In this document: positions 8,550 to 17,792 of the stretch, piece by piece
Numbering within the stretch: the first letter of the stretch is position 1
How the letters are laid out: the number at the start of each line of letters is the position of its first letter
Assembly (NCBI GenBank): GCA_947088865.1
Contig: CAMUHY010000002.1
Location: 1 to 64,000 of the forward strand
DNA length: 64,000 nt
Reading direction: 5' to 3'
DNA from: an uncultured Eubacterium sp.
Lineage (GTDB): Bacteria; Bacillota; Clostridia; Lachnospirales; Lachnospiraceae
Program-made: the position numbers and the translations under genes
The notes under the pieces: generated by a model
Database searches by the model: none
What the model saw: the letters and a program-made list of their open reading frames with translations, nothing else
Told to the model about the DNA's origin: nothing

Positions 8550-10442
8550 TTAGTTGCTTTTCTTATCTAATGTTATATCTGTTGATTTTAACACATACTC
8601 ATTGCCTTCAATATGATAATATTCTATTTTTACAGTTTCACCAGCCTTATAATATTGTAACGTTGACCATAAAGAAGAGGATGTTGAAATGCTCTGGTCG
8701 TCAAAACTTACAATAATATCGTACACGCCAAGTCCAGCCTTAGCCGCTGCTGAATTTTCTTCAACGGCACGTATCATTGTGCCTTGTGGATATCCATACA
8801 ATTCGGCTACGGAACTGGTCACGTCAAGTAAATTGACACCAAGATAGCCCATCTCACTCTCACTGACTTTCGTTCTTGTCTCGCGATTCATAAGGGAATC
8901 AATTAAATCTCTTACATTGGAAATAGGAATTGCATAAGCCATACCCTGAACACCATCTGCACTTGTCTTTGCAAAGTTAATGCCAACCACCTTGCCAGAG
9001 GCATCAAGCAATGCGCCGCCGCTATTGCCAGAGTTAATTGCCGCATCCGTCATAATTAAATTGTCAAATGTAACATTGTCTACGGTTATAGAACGATTTA
9101 ATGCACTGATAATACCTGATGTAACAGACTGTCCTTTTCCTAAAGCATTACCAATTGCCACAACTTCCTGTCCTAATACAACACTGTCTGAATCTCCTAA
9201 TTCAGCTATCGCAATTTGATTCATAGTGCTGCTTTTTATAGAGCTTAAAGGAACGGTTACAACAGCCACATCCTTATTTGACTTTGACCCCTTTACTGTA
9301 CATTCCACACTCTCATTGTCAATAAATGTACAAGTCAAATTGTTGACATCCTCCACCACATGTGCGTTTGTAAGTACTAACAATTCTGAATCATTTTTTC
9401 CTACAATAATTCCTGTTCCGCTTGTCTGTGCCTGATAATTTTGTCCAAAGCCGCCAAACAATGAACCGCCGCCGCTTACCTGTGTCGTTCCTGACAACGC
9501 TACCATTGCAGGCATTGCAGCGCTTGCAACTTTTTTGACATTCAACTCTTCTGAAGATGAAATCTTAATATTATCAAAACTATCTGAACCTTCCAATGCT
9601 GCCCCAGAAGATACCAGTGGAAGCTGTATACCTGAACTGCTGTTGACAGGCTTTATCTTATTGGCTGTATAATATACACCATACATTGTGCCGCCTGCAA
9701 TAACGCCAAACAGCACTGCTGAAAGTGCTACCGCAGCTATTCTTTTGCCGATTCCGCTCTTATTTTTCACTTTTTTAGCATTCAAATTATTGTTCATATT
9801 ATTGGCTTTGCCATTCATAGGATTCTTGTTGTTTATATTATTATTCGGATTGTTGTATGGATTATAACCAGAATAATTATTATTGCCTGCATAACGATTA
9901 TTTCCAGAATAATTATTGCCAGAAGAGTTATTATTGCCATAACCCATATTGTTGTTTCCATAACCCATATTTCCATTATAATTTGCATTGCCGCCATAGC
10001 TGTTATTATAATTGCTATTGCCCGCCGCATTATTATAACCCATATTATTATTGTGGTTATTATTTATGTTATTATTAGCACCCATACCATTTATATTATT
10101 ATTTATATCGGTATTTACATTATTAGTGCTTTCCACATTTGCACTATAATGAATGCTATTATTGTTATCTGCATTCATATTTATATCATCATTATGTTCA
10201 ATATCTGTGACACCATTATTAATAATGTCGCCTTGTGTCATTCTATAATTTCCATTTTCTTCCATTTGATTATTCATTCCTGTAACACTATTTTGAGTGT
10301 TGTCTGTTTCCATATTGCTGTCTTCTATATGATTTGTTTCTACATTATTGTTTTGAACATCCTTATTTTCCATCACACTATTTTGTGTATTATTATTTTC
10401 TTCATTTCCATTTCCCATATTGTTATTTTCGTTATCGTACAT
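8550..10442 (-). CDS. htrA: HtrA/DegP-type serine protease with long Asn-rich N-terminal head
   Basis: A 630-residue protein. Residues 1 to about 215 are low-complexity, dominated by Asn with Tyr, Gly and Met. A basic stretch and one transmembrane helix (about 230-258, IAAVALSAVLFGVIAGG) follow, so the head is cytoplasmic. The outer part is a trypsin-like domain with His in TNAHVVED, Asp in NKDVAVV and Ser in NSGNSGGAL, then one PDZ domain (YLGVNLLDV ... AKAGLGVYDII). HtrA proteases degrade or refold damaged proteins at the membrane surface. The ATG at 10442 has GGAG seven bases upstream. The Asn-rich head is far longer than the usual short cytoplasmic tail, and part of it alternates in short NNMGYGN-like repeats. 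Confidence 0.93.
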   Translation of the reverse strand: MYDNENNNMGNGNEENNNTQNSVMENKDVQNNNVETNHIEDSNMETDNTQNSVTGMNNQMEENGNYRMTQGDIINNGVTDIEHNDDINMNADNNNSIHYSANVESTNNVNTDINNNINGMGANNNINNNHNNNMGYNNAAGNSNYNNSYGGNANYNGNMGYGNNNMGYGNNNSSGNNYSGNNRYAGNNNYSGYNPYNNPNNNINNKNPMNGKANNMNNNLNAKKVKNKSGIGKRIAAVALSAVLFGVIAGGTMYGVYYTANKIKPVNSSSGIQLPLVSSGAALEGSDSFDNIKISSSEELNVKKVASAAMPAMVALSGTTQVSGGGSLFGGFGQNYQAQTSGTGIIVGKNDSELLVLTNAHVVEDVNNLTCTFIDNESVECTVKGSKSNKDVAVVTVPLSSIKSSTMNQIAIAELGDSDSVVLGQEVVAIGNALGKGQSVTSGIISALNRSITVDNVTFDNLIMTDAAINSGNSGGALLDASGKVVGINFAKTSADGVQGMAYAIPISNVRDLIDSLMNRETRTKVSESEMGYLGVNLLDVTSSVAELYGYPQGTMIRAVEENSAAAKAGLGVYDIIVSFDDQSISTSSSLWSTLQYYKAGETVKIEYYHIEGNEYVLKSTDITLDKKSN

Positions 10443-10531
10443 GATAATTCTCCTTTCTATTCTTCCTTAATGCTATTCATTTATATGTTCTTTCATATCA
10501 TAATACAATTCATTTCAACAACTTCACATAA

Positions 10532-10600
10532 AAAATGAACACATCTTCATTGCTTGTATGTTTGTATACTAACAATGAAATGTGTTCATATTGTGTTTTT
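10532..10600 (-). terminator. Terminator downstream of phosphoglucomutase
   Basis: ATGAACACAT and ATGTGTTCAT pair, with a second paired segment CATTG/CAATG inside, followed on the minus strand by six T. It lies about 45 bases beyond the stop at 10641. Confidence 0.8.
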
Positions 10601-10640
10601 ATTGTTAAAAAAGATTGAACCAAAACATTTTAAAATTCAC

Positions 10641-12368
10641 TTATTGTCCTACAAGTTCCATTACAGCCTTTTTCAATGCTTCTTCTTTTGCGCTTGCATC
10701 CTCAAGACTTGAACCTTTAACGCCAATATAAAACTTAATTTTTGGCTCTGTTCCTGAAGGTCTTGCACAGCACCACGCATTGTCAGAAAGAGCATAATAC
10801 AATACATTTGAATTTGGAAGTCCTGTGCTTTTCTTTTCATTGGTTGCCATAATAATGCACTCATCTTTCTTATAGTCCCTAGCTTCAAGAACATCCCAAT
10901 CGCCCAATTTTGACGGTGTATTGTTTCTAAGATTATCCATCATCTCGGCAATCTTTGCAGCGCCTTCTGCACCCTTCATCGTAATAGCAACTTGGCTTTC
11001 TTTATAATAACCATATTTTTCATAAATCTGAATCATCTGGTCCCAAAGAGTAAAATTTTTGGTCTTATAATATGCAGCAGCTTCACAAAGCGCCATCACT
11101 GCAACAATCGCATCCTTATCTCTTGCATGTGTACCAACAAGACAACCATAACTTTCCTCAAAGCCAAATTCATACACATAGCTATTTTGCTGCTCAAATA
11201 ATTTAATCTGTTCACCAATAAACTTAAATCCTGTAAGAACTTCTATCAGTTTTACATTGTACTCGGCAGCAATTGCATCTGCCATATTGGTTGATACAAT
11301 CGTCTTAATAAATGCCCCATTATTGTGAAGCAATCCTTTTTCCTTGCGCTGTGAAAGGATATATTCTGCAATAAGCATACCTGACATATTGCCCGTAAAT
11401 GATTTGTACTCTCCTGTTTTAGAATCCTTTGCATAGATGCCAAGTCGGTCTGCATCAGGGTCTGTTGCAAGAACAATATCTGCATCTTTTTCTTTAGCAA
11501 GCTTTAACGCATATGTAAATGCTTTTGGGTCTTCTGGGTTTGGATAATCCAATGTTGTAAAATCTGGGTCAGGCTTTTCTTGCTCTGGAACAACAAACAC
11601 ATGCTTAAATCCTAACTCTTTAAGGATTCTTCTTACAGGAACATTACCTGTGCCATTAAACGGTGTATATACAATCTTAATATCATCTGCAACTTGCTTT
11701 ATAATATCGCCATTAATACTCATCTTCTTGAGGGCTTCGATATATTTATCATCCATATCAAATCCAATGGTGTTATACAAACCACATGCTCTTGCTTCAT
11801 CAATGTCCATTGTCTTGCACGCATTAAAATCTGTAACGGCCTTTACTTCTCCAATAATGGAAGAATCATATGGTGCTGTTACCTGTGCACCATCTTCCCA
11901 ATATACCTTATATCCATTATATTCTGGTGGATTATGACTTGCAGTGACAACAATACCAGCAGTACAGTGCAGTTCTCTTAAGGCAAAGGACAATTCTGGC
12001 GTAGGGCGCAGTGTAGGAAACACATATGCTTTAATTCCATTTGCAGCCAGACACAACGCTGCTTCATCTGCAAATTCTGGAGACATTCTTCTGGAATCAT
12101 AAGCAATTGCTACACCTTTGTCAGCAACGCCCTGTTTTATAATAAAATTAGCAAGACCCTGTGTTGCTTTTCTTACAGTATAAATATTCATTCGATTCGT
12201 TCCATTGCCAATGACACCTCGAAGACCACCTGTACCAAACTCTAGTTCCTTATAAAATCTGTCCTGAATTTCATCTTCATTGCCTGCAATTGATTTTAAC
12301 TCAGCTCTTGTAGCTTCATCAAAATACTCATTATCACACCATTCCTTGTAAGTTTCCATGTAACCCAT
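10641..12368 (-). CDS. pgcA: Phosphoglucomutase / phosphomannomutase, alpha-D-phosphohexomutase family
   Basis: A 575-residue enzyme with all four family signatures: the phosphoserine loop TASHNPPEYNGYK, the metal-binding loop DPDADRLG, the sugar-binding loop GFEESYGC, and the phosphate-binding loop RPSGTEPK. It interconverts glucose 1-phosphate and glucose 6-phosphate (and possibly mannose phosphates), supplying precursors for polysaccharide and glycolipid synthesis. Length matches the PgcA-like bacterial group. The ATG at 12368 has AGAGG about 10 bases upstream. It is followed by its own terminator and separated from the HPr gene by about 160 bases, so it is probably monocistronic. Confidence 0.93.
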   Translation of the reverse strand: MGYMETYKEWCDNEYFDEATRAELKSIAGNEDEIQDRFYKELEFGTGGLRGVIGNGTNRMNIYTVRKATQGLANFIIKQGVADKGVAIAYDSRRMSPEFADEAALCLAANGIKAYVFPTLRPTPELSFALRELHCTAGIVVTASHNPPEYNGYKVYWEDGAQVTAPYDSSIIGEVKAVTDFNACKTMDIDEARACGLYNTIGFDMDDKYIEALKKMSINGDIIKQVADDIKIVYTPFNGTGNVPVRRILKELGFKHVFVVPEQEKPDPDFTTLDYPNPEDPKAFTYALKLAKEKDADIVLATDPDADRLGIYAKDSKTGEYKSFTGNMSGMLIAEYILSQRKEKGLLHNNGAFIKTIVSTNMADAIAAEYNVKLIEVLTGFKFIGEQIKLFEQQNSYVYEFGFEESYGCLVGTHARDKDAIVAVMALCEAAAYYKTKNFTLWDQMIQIYEKYGYYKESQVAITMKGAEGAAKIAEMMDNLRNNTPSKLGDWDVLEARDYKKDECIIMATNEKKSTGLPNSNVLYYALSDNAWCCARPSGTEPKIKFYIGVKGSSLEDASAKEEALKKAVMELVGQ

Positions 12369-12531
12369 GTTTTTTACCTCTTTCTTTATTTATTTTCACA
12401 ATCATGCAGAAACATATAAGTATTGTTGATAGACGCTTTATACCAAACAACACATTGATATGTCACATACATATTTTTATGAATACAAAAATAAACAACA
12501 ACTATTTACTTTATAAAACATTATTATCTTT

Positions 12532-12801
12532 TTAATCATCCTCTAAAGCCTGTATAAATTTAGAAGATACGGCTTCAAGTGCCTCTTCCTCGTCCGTGCC
12601 TTCACATATAAGCTTAATTTCTTCACCACATTTTACACCCGATGCCAATATTGATATTACACTTTTTGCATTGGCTGTCTTTCCAATGCCATATTCAAAA
12701 TTAATAGAGGAATCATATTTTACGGCCTCTTCACTCATCGCTCCTGCTGGGCGCAAATGTATGCCTAGCACACTACTTACAATAATATTCTTACTAACCA
12801 T
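12532..12801 (-). CDS. ptsH: HPr-family phosphocarrier protein
   Basis: An 89-residue HPr. His15 in GIHLRPAG is the phosphorylation site used by enzyme I of the phosphotransferase system, and the regulatory serine is in NAKSVISILA at residue 47. Both are present, so it may act in sugar transport and, as HPr(Ser-P), in carbon catabolite repression. GGAGG precedes the ATG by seven bases. No other PTS gene is nearby; it lies alone, 38 bases downstream of the cdaR stop codon and may be read from the cdaA-cdaR transcript. A Crh-like or paralogous HPr role cannot be excluded. Confidence 0.9.
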   Translation of the reverse strand: MVSKNIIVSSVLGIHLRPAGAMSEEAVKYDSSINFEYGIGKTANAKSVISILASGVKCGEEIKLICEGTDEEEALEAVSSKFIQALEDD

Positions 12802-12838
12802 GACTATCCTCCTATTCTAAAATACAATTTTTATAAAC

Positions 12839-14113
12839 TTAATCTGCTGTTGTATCTGTGGTAGTCGTCTCATTCTCCTCCTTTTCTACCAATACCTTAA
12901 TTCGATAAGAACCAGACACCCGATACCCTTGCGGAAGTGCAAAATTCACACTAACGGTATGCACGCCTTCTGTCAATAATGTCATATTTACACTTGCAAC
13001 AATATCCTGCGATGTAATCAATTCCAGTGAATTATAATCCGATACCACACTGATAAAAAGTTCCGTTCTATCTTGAACGCTCACTTTATAACCATCTAGC
13101 ACATTGTTAAATTGAATATCTTTTACATTAATCGAAATATCTTTGCTGTTTTCTGCTGCGATTAATGCGGTCACTTCAACAATACTATCCCCTTGAAAAG
13201 AAATTGCTGAATCAACAAACTTAGATAACTGAATTGTAAATATTTTATTGGCAGAACAACCGTTAATATTAAGCTCACTGGCAGGTATAACAATCTCCTG
13301 TATTTGATTGACGGCTTGTGCTTCTCCTAAAATAGTCACTTCCTCCAAGCTAAGCTCCAGCCCCTTAAATATATACCCTTGCCGCACTTCGCCAATCGTG
13401 CCTAAACACTTTACTTTAACTGTTTTTTTCAAATTTACTTTTACTTTATATTCAACCTCTGTCCTTGATAAAACTAAGGCATCATTTTCAATTGCATTGT
13501 CGTCTGCATCGAAAAGTACAATATTTGCTGTGCCGCTATAATCTGCATAAAGACCATTTAAGTCACATTGCGCGCCAACCGAATTAATGGATTCAACAAG
13601 AGAAGATGGTCCTGTAACACGAAGCGTATTCGGATAACAATTTAATTCTGTCATGACATATCCATCATTTACAGCACCGACTTCTATCGGTTTGATATCA
13701 AATTCCTTTGTCACTCTATTTTCTATCTCCAGCTTCACTGCTGTCGTTCTAGGCGTCACTTCAATATTGTCAATTTCTCTTCCATCTTTTACAACTTTTA
13801 CATGAATATCAACATAGCTGGCAAACGCAGATATTTTGCTTAAATCTGCTGTCGCCACAATATCACTGGACTTTATATCGGTTATAACACTTTTAGGTCC
13901 ACTGATATAAACGGATATCTTACTTCCTTCAACCACTTCATACGTATAATTGTTTGCAGTCAAACTACCTGTATTAATCAATTCAACATTGACATTACTA
14001 ATCGTTACACCTGTTGTAGGATCATATATGTTTACGATAATTGCCCACAATACAATTGCGCACAATACTGAAAGAATCTTAAGAGACAAGTTATTAAAAA
14101 GCTTTTCCTTCAT
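12839..14113 (-). CDS. cdaR: CdaR, YbbR-domain regulator of diadenylate cyclase
   Basis: A 424-residue protein with a short cytoplasmic N-terminus, one transmembrane helix (LKILSVLCAIVLWAIIVNIY) and four YbbR-type beta domains outside, ending in an acidic Thr/Glu tail. YbbR proteins bind the membrane cyclase CdaA and modulate c-di-AMP synthesis. The start is set at the ATG at 14113, because it overlaps the cdaA stop codon as ATGA, a classic translationally coupled arrangement. An ATG seven codons upstream lies inside cdaA and lacks a ribosome-binding site. Confidence 0.92.
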   Translation of the reverse strand: MKEKLFNNLSLKILSVLCAIVLWAIIVNIYDPTTGVTISNVNVELINTGSLTANNYTYEVVEGSKISVYISGPKSVITDIKSSDIVATADLSKISAFASYVDIHVKVVKDGREIDNIEVTPRTTAVKLEIENRVTKEFDIKPIEVGAVNDGYVMTELNCYPNTLRVTGPSSLVESINSVGAQCDLNGLYADYSGTANIVLFDADDNAIENDALVLSRTEVEYKVKVNLKKTVKVKCLGTIGEVRQGYIFKGLELSLEEVTILGEAQAVNQIQEIVIPASELNINGCSANKIFTIQLSKFVDSAISFQGDSIVEVTALIAAENSKDISINVKDIQFNNVLDGYKVSVQDRTELFISVVSDYNSLELITSQDIVASVNMTLLTEGVHTVSVNFALPQGYRVSGSYRIKVLVEKEENETTTTDTTAD

Positions 14114-14979
14114 TGTTTGACTCTTCCCCTCCATAATCTGAACGACTTTACATCAATTGTTTTTTTCCTAATATATTCTAATTTATTGCGCAATGAACTG
14201 GCATCAATATCGCGTATCAACTCTCCTCCCACAGCAACAGAAACTGCCCCTGTCTCCTCTGATACTATAATGGTAATACAATCCGACACTTCACTGATTC
14301 CAACACCTGCCCTGTGTCTTGTTCCTAACTCTTTACTTAAATTAATATTGTCCGACAATGGTAAATAACACGTTGCTGATAATATCCTATCCCCTCTGAT
14401 AATAACAGCGCCATCATGCAATGGCGTATTATGTTCAAAGATATTGATAAGAAGCTGGCTTGTCACATAACCATCCACATCAATTCCTGTACGGATATAT
14501 TCTTCTAACATAATATCTTGTTCAATAACCATCAATGCGCCTGTCTTTACAGCCCCCATCTCATAGGAAGCACGCACCAACGCATCCAGCGTCTTCTCTG
14601 AAAAACGCTCTCCCTTGTCTTTATTGTCGCCAAAACTAAACAGTCCGCCAAATACAATTTTTTTTCTGCCAAGCTGTTCTAATGCCCTTCGCAATTCTGG
14701 CTGAAATATAATAACGAGAGCTATAATACCTACGCTAATTGTCTTTCCCGCAATCCACAAAATCGTTCTTAAATTAAGAATATACGCTATGATAGCAAAA
14801 ACAATAACAACAATAATACCTTTAAGAAGAGCCCAAGCTTTTGTATTTTTAATCCATACCAAAACATTATATAAAAGAAAAGCGATAATGATTATCTCGA
14901 TAACATCCGTCCATGTCAGTCTTGGAAGGTACAATTTTGATAGATAATTTTTTGCAAAACTATTAAACGTTGATGTCAT
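14110..14979 (-). CDS. cdaA: CdaA, membrane diadenylate cyclase
   Basis: A 289-residue protein with three N-terminal transmembrane helices and a DAC domain carrying the signature DGAVIIRG and RHRAGVG motifs. It makes c-di-AMP from two ATP; the second messenger controls potassium and osmolyte uptake and cell-wall homeostasis. The ATG at 14979 is chosen because GGAG lies seven bases upstream; an upstream in-frame codon has none. The stop overlaps the start of cdaR. The usual third gene of the operon, glmM, does not follow; the HPr gene does. Confidence 0.95.
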   Translation of the reverse strand: MTSTFNSFAKNYLSKLYLPRLTWTDVIEIIIIAFLLYNVLVWIKNTKAWALLKGIIVVIVFAIIAYILNLRTILWIAGKTISVGIIALVIIFQPELRRALEQLGRKKIVFGGLFSFGDNKDKGERFSEKTLDALVRASYEMGAVKTGALMVIEQDIMLEEYIRTGIDVDGYVTSQLLINIFEHNTPLHDGAVIIRGDRILSATCYLPLSDNINLSKELGTRHRAGVGISEVSDCITIIVSEETGAVSVAVGGELIRDIDASSLRNKLEYIRKKTIDVKSFRLWRGRVKQ

Positions 14980-15049
14980 TGTACCACTCCTTTCCAAACT
15001 AATCACAAACCATTATAACATACTTTATAACCTATTTCGGCATTTATCC

Positions 15050-16051
15050 TTATACTATGTAATCATCATCGTCATCATTGGTCATATCACTATAAGAGTC
15101 CGTCGTTTTGCTTGACTTCTTCGTTTTTCTTGCATTAATCTGCTTTACTTTCACATCAGTATTAGCAATGGTAATTTTAGGTACTGCCTTGACATAATAA
15201 TAATACTCATCATCTTCATACTGTACAAATTCCGTTCGTTTAAAGTCCACATTAAACAGTAACATCTTACATATATACCCAACAATTACGCCCAATACTG
15301 CCCCAAGTACTGTAACAAGAATATTAATTTTTGCATCAAACGCTAAAATGCCAATTATCAAAAATAAAAGCTCTACAACGGTACCTGCTATAATTGCATA
15401 AAGCCATGAATTATTAATAGAAAGTCTTTTGATACAGTTTACAACTATAATTGTAACCGAAAATGCAACTACCATAACAATAACTGTTTTATTACTTACA
15501 AAACTTTCTGCAATATAGGATATCTGCTGTACACTGTCGGAAGCAGAAGCATTCGTAATCGCCGCTTCATATTGACTTGCCGTCTCAATAATGCTAAAGA
15601 TAATAACGCCAAATGCAACTGGAACAATTGTAACCATTCCAAATCCCAATGCTGCCACAACTGGAATAGCTGCTGGAATTTTCATCCAACACAAAAGAAC
15701 CGTTGCAATTAATAAATATCCATATTTTGAAGAAAACCGAAAGAACATCAGATACATTACCAGAATAACACACAATGCAACAATAGTAAACTCTATGGAT
15801 ACAGCATATAAATGCAATAACATAAAAATTGATAATATAAATATTGTAAACCAACTTGGTAAAAATGCACAAACTATTGAAAGAATAATAGCAATCAATG
15901 GATTCTTTATTTTCGCCATATATCCTATATTGGAATTGAGCATTAAAAATGATACTAACGCAATAAAAAATCTTATAGCTGGTACAATAAATTTATCAAA
16001 TCTGCTGTATATTCTCCTGATATTTTCCTTTAATTCTAATAAAAATTCCAT
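15050..16051 (-). CDS. Polytopic membrane protein of unknown function
   Basis: A 333-residue protein with about nine or ten predicted transmembrane helices and a cytoplasmic C-terminal tail of about 65 residues, which ends in a run of acidic residues (NDDDDDYIV) after a Lys/Ser-rich stretch. I do not recognise a named family, although similar proteins sit near cdaA in Lachnospiraceae. The start at 16051 is chosen because GGAG lies six bases upstream. It lies 70 bases upstream of cdaA in the same direction, with only the cdaA ribosome-binding region between, so the two are probably co-transcribed. A role in envelope transport or regulation is possible but unsupported. Confidence 0.75.
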   Translation of the reverse strand: MEFLLELKENIRRIYSRFDKFIVPAIRFFIALVSFLMLNSNIGYMAKIKNPLIAIILSIVCAFLPSWFTIFILSIFMLLHLYAVSIEFTIVALCVILVMYLMFFRFSSKYGYLLIATVLLCWMKIPAAIPVVAALGFGMVTIVPVAFGVIIFSIIETASQYEAAITNASASDSVQQISYIAESFVSNKTVIVMVVAFSVTIIVVNCIKRLSINNSWLYAIIAGTVVELLFLIIGILAFDAKINILVTVLGAVLGVIVGYICKMLLFNVDFKRTEFVQYEDDEYYYYVKAVPKITIANTDVKVKQINARKTKKSSKTTDSYSDMTNDDDDDYIV

Positions 16052-16123
16052 GTCATTCTCCATTTCTAAAGTTATAAGTAGAGAGCATATCCACTTTTAC
16101 GATTTGCTCTGCAAACTTGTAAT

Positions 16124-16531
16124 TTAAGAAGTTCTCTTTTTATTTTGATTATTATAAAAGCGTTCTAACTTATTTAATCTTGACAGATATTTTTTTAATC
16201 CTGCTCTTGATTTATCATATTGATAGGCATTGACAATTCCTGCAATAACACAAAACACAACTAAAAATAAAATATAATAAGCGCCTAGCTTTTTTGCTAT
16301 CAATGTATAATCCATTGTATTCACTTCAGAGACAATTTTTTCCATATTGCACAGTGCAAAAAAAATGACTATCACTGCAAATGCAAATGTTGAAGCAATA
16401 ATGCTTTTAAGAACGCCCAACGTCACAAAGTCCCCTTTGTAATATCGTGACATCTTTAACATTCTTTTTCCTTCATTCTTCTCATAAATTGCCATCTTAG
16501 TCATCATTTTGACTTTATTTTCATTTAACAT
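16124..16531 (-). CDS. Small membrane protein with two transmembrane helices, unknown function
   Basis: A 135-residue protein with a basic N-terminal cytoplasmic segment, two transmembrane helices (about 40-62 and 80-102) and a basic C-terminal tail (RAGLKKYLSRLNKLERF). AAAGGATTT precedes the ATG. I do not recognise the family. It is 72 bases upstream of the polytopic membrane protein and reads in the same direction, which puts it at the head of a possible operon ending in cdaA-cdaR. Confidence 0.7.
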   Translation of the reverse strand: MLNENKVKMMTKMAIYEKNEGKRMLKMSRYYKGDFVTLGVLKSIIASTFAFAVIVIFFALCNMEKIVSEVNTMDYTLIAKKLGAYYILFLVVFCVIAGIVNAYQYDKSRAGLKKYLSRLNKLERFYNNQNKKRTS

Positions 16532-16558
16532 ATAAATCCTTTCACCATTATTTTTTAT

Positions 16559-16593
16559 GCCACAACGTGGTTATATTTAAACCTCGCTGTGGC
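16559..16593. terminator. Terminator-like hairpin between 16531 and 16613
   Basis: GCCACAACG pairs with CGCTGTGGC (one wobble pair) and GGTT with AACC inside. The T-run after it is weak in both directions, so termination is uncertain. Confidence 0.45.
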
Positions 16594-16612
16594 TATTTTA
16601 CCATATATTTCC

Positions 16613-17692
16613 TTAATTGTATATTACAATTTGAGAATGTCCACCATTTGGAGCTACAACGATACGAACTTTTCTATCATCAACCATAAAGGTCTTATCT
16701 GTATTTGCTGTAAGATAATTATTCCAAACTTGATTATAACCTTCTGGAACCAAGTTTGCTAAAACACTTTGTATCTGAGCGTCAAAATTGTCGCCTCTTT
16801 TTTTTATATAAATGATTGTCACATTGGGTTGTGTTACAATCTCTCCATAATAGGTGTTGTTTTCCTGATAAATATATACATTGGACATCACCTGTGAAAA
16901 CCCTTGTGTATCAAGCTTATCTCCTATTGTACTGCTGTTGTCTCCCCCTCCGCTCGATGTATTATTATCAGAACCACTGTTCTGTGTTGTATCATCATCT
17001 GGGGAATTATTCTCTCCATCAAAATCCTCACCTGAATTATCTTCATCAGATGGTGTATCTTGAGGCTGATTATAATTATCATTTCCTTCATCATTATTTG
17101 CAGTATCATTCGGATATTGCAAATCACCCTGCTGATTATTCAAATATTGTTCCCCATCATTATCTATATTAGGCATATCATGATTTGTCCATAAATCGCC
17201 ATACCTGTCTGAAACAAAAGATTCGGCAACATATACGCCAAACCCATTTTGAGAACCTGATGACGCATTTTGTATCCCCTCTATCGCAACGGAATCAGAG
17301 ACTGTTCCTACGGTAGCTGTAATAACACTTACGCCAACACCTTTAACCGTAATAATCCCTTGTGAATCAACATCAATAACATCTGGATTACTTGATGTCC
17401 ACACAACAGACCTCTCTGTATCTGCTGGAGTTACAATGGCAATTGCTTTAAACAATGTTCCTACTGCTACTGCACAGTCATCAAGCTGTATCTCAACAGT
17501 CGATGCCACCCTTCCCCCTTCTGTTCCATCCGTTTCAATATGAGTCGTCTTTATTCCAGAATCCGACAAATGAATGCCTACTTCACCATTGTCCGAATTT
17601 TTGCTGACATTAATAGCATATGCCACGCCTGCTACAATCAGAACAACAATTACAGCACAAGAAATGATTATAGGTACGAACTTATTTTTCAT
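16613..17692 (-). CDS. Membrane-anchored Ig-like (BIG2) domain protein
   Basis: A 359-residue protein with an N-terminal transmembrane anchor (FVPIIISCAVIVVLIVAGVAY), a bacterial Ig-like group 2 domain at about residues 60-140 (SSNPDVIDVDSQGIITVKGVG), a long low-complexity Asp/Asn/Ser/Gly/Gln spacer (about 185-275), and a C-terminal globular domain of about 85 residues (YGEIVTQPNVTIIYIKKRGDN). The start at 17692 has TGGAGG six bases upstream; an upstream in-frame ATG would add 30 poor residues. Surface exposure and an adhesion or envelope role are inferred from architecture only. Confidence 0.8.
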   Translation of the reverse strand: MKNKFVPIIISCAVIVVLIVAGVAYAINVSKNSDNGEVGIHLSDSGIKTTHIETDGTEGGRVASTVEIQLDDCAVAVGTLFKAIAIVTPADTERSVVWTSSNPDVIDVDSQGIITVKGVGVSVITATVGTVSDSVAIEGIQNASSGSQNGFGVYVAESFVSDRYGDLWTNHDMPNIDNDGEQYLNNQQGDLQYPNDTANNDEGNDNYNQPQDTPSDEDNSGEDFDGENNSPDDDTTQNSGSDNNTSSGGGDNSSTIGDKLDTQGFSQVMSNVYIYQENNTYYGEIVTQPNVTIIYIKKRGDNFDAQIQSVLANLVPEGYNQVWNNYLTANTDKTFMVDDRKVRIVVAPNGGHSQIVIYN

Positions 17693-17715
17693 ATTTAGCC
17701 TCCACTTACAACTAA

Positions 17716-17750
17716 AAAATGCGCCCACTTTTCGGCAGGCGCATACTTTA
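17716..17750 (-). terminator. Terminator downstream of the PocR-type sensor gene
   Basis: ATGCGCC pairs with GGCGCAT around a 12-base loop and is followed by six T on the minus strand, 45 bases beyond the stop at 17793. It separates that gene from the Ig-like protein gene. Confidence 0.85.
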
Positions 17751-17792
17751 ACATTTTCTACTATATTGAAGTACTTTCTCACTGCCCTGTTA

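Noticed and set aside
8550-10442. Short tandem-like repeats in the Asn-rich part as a CRISPR or VNTR array
   Set aside because: They are in frame with htrA and code for Asn-Gly-Tyr units; there are no uniform spacers.
9833-10538. Several open frames on both strands opposite or overlapping htrA
   Set aside because: They are shadows of the repetitive Asn codons (AAT/AAC) read in other frames.
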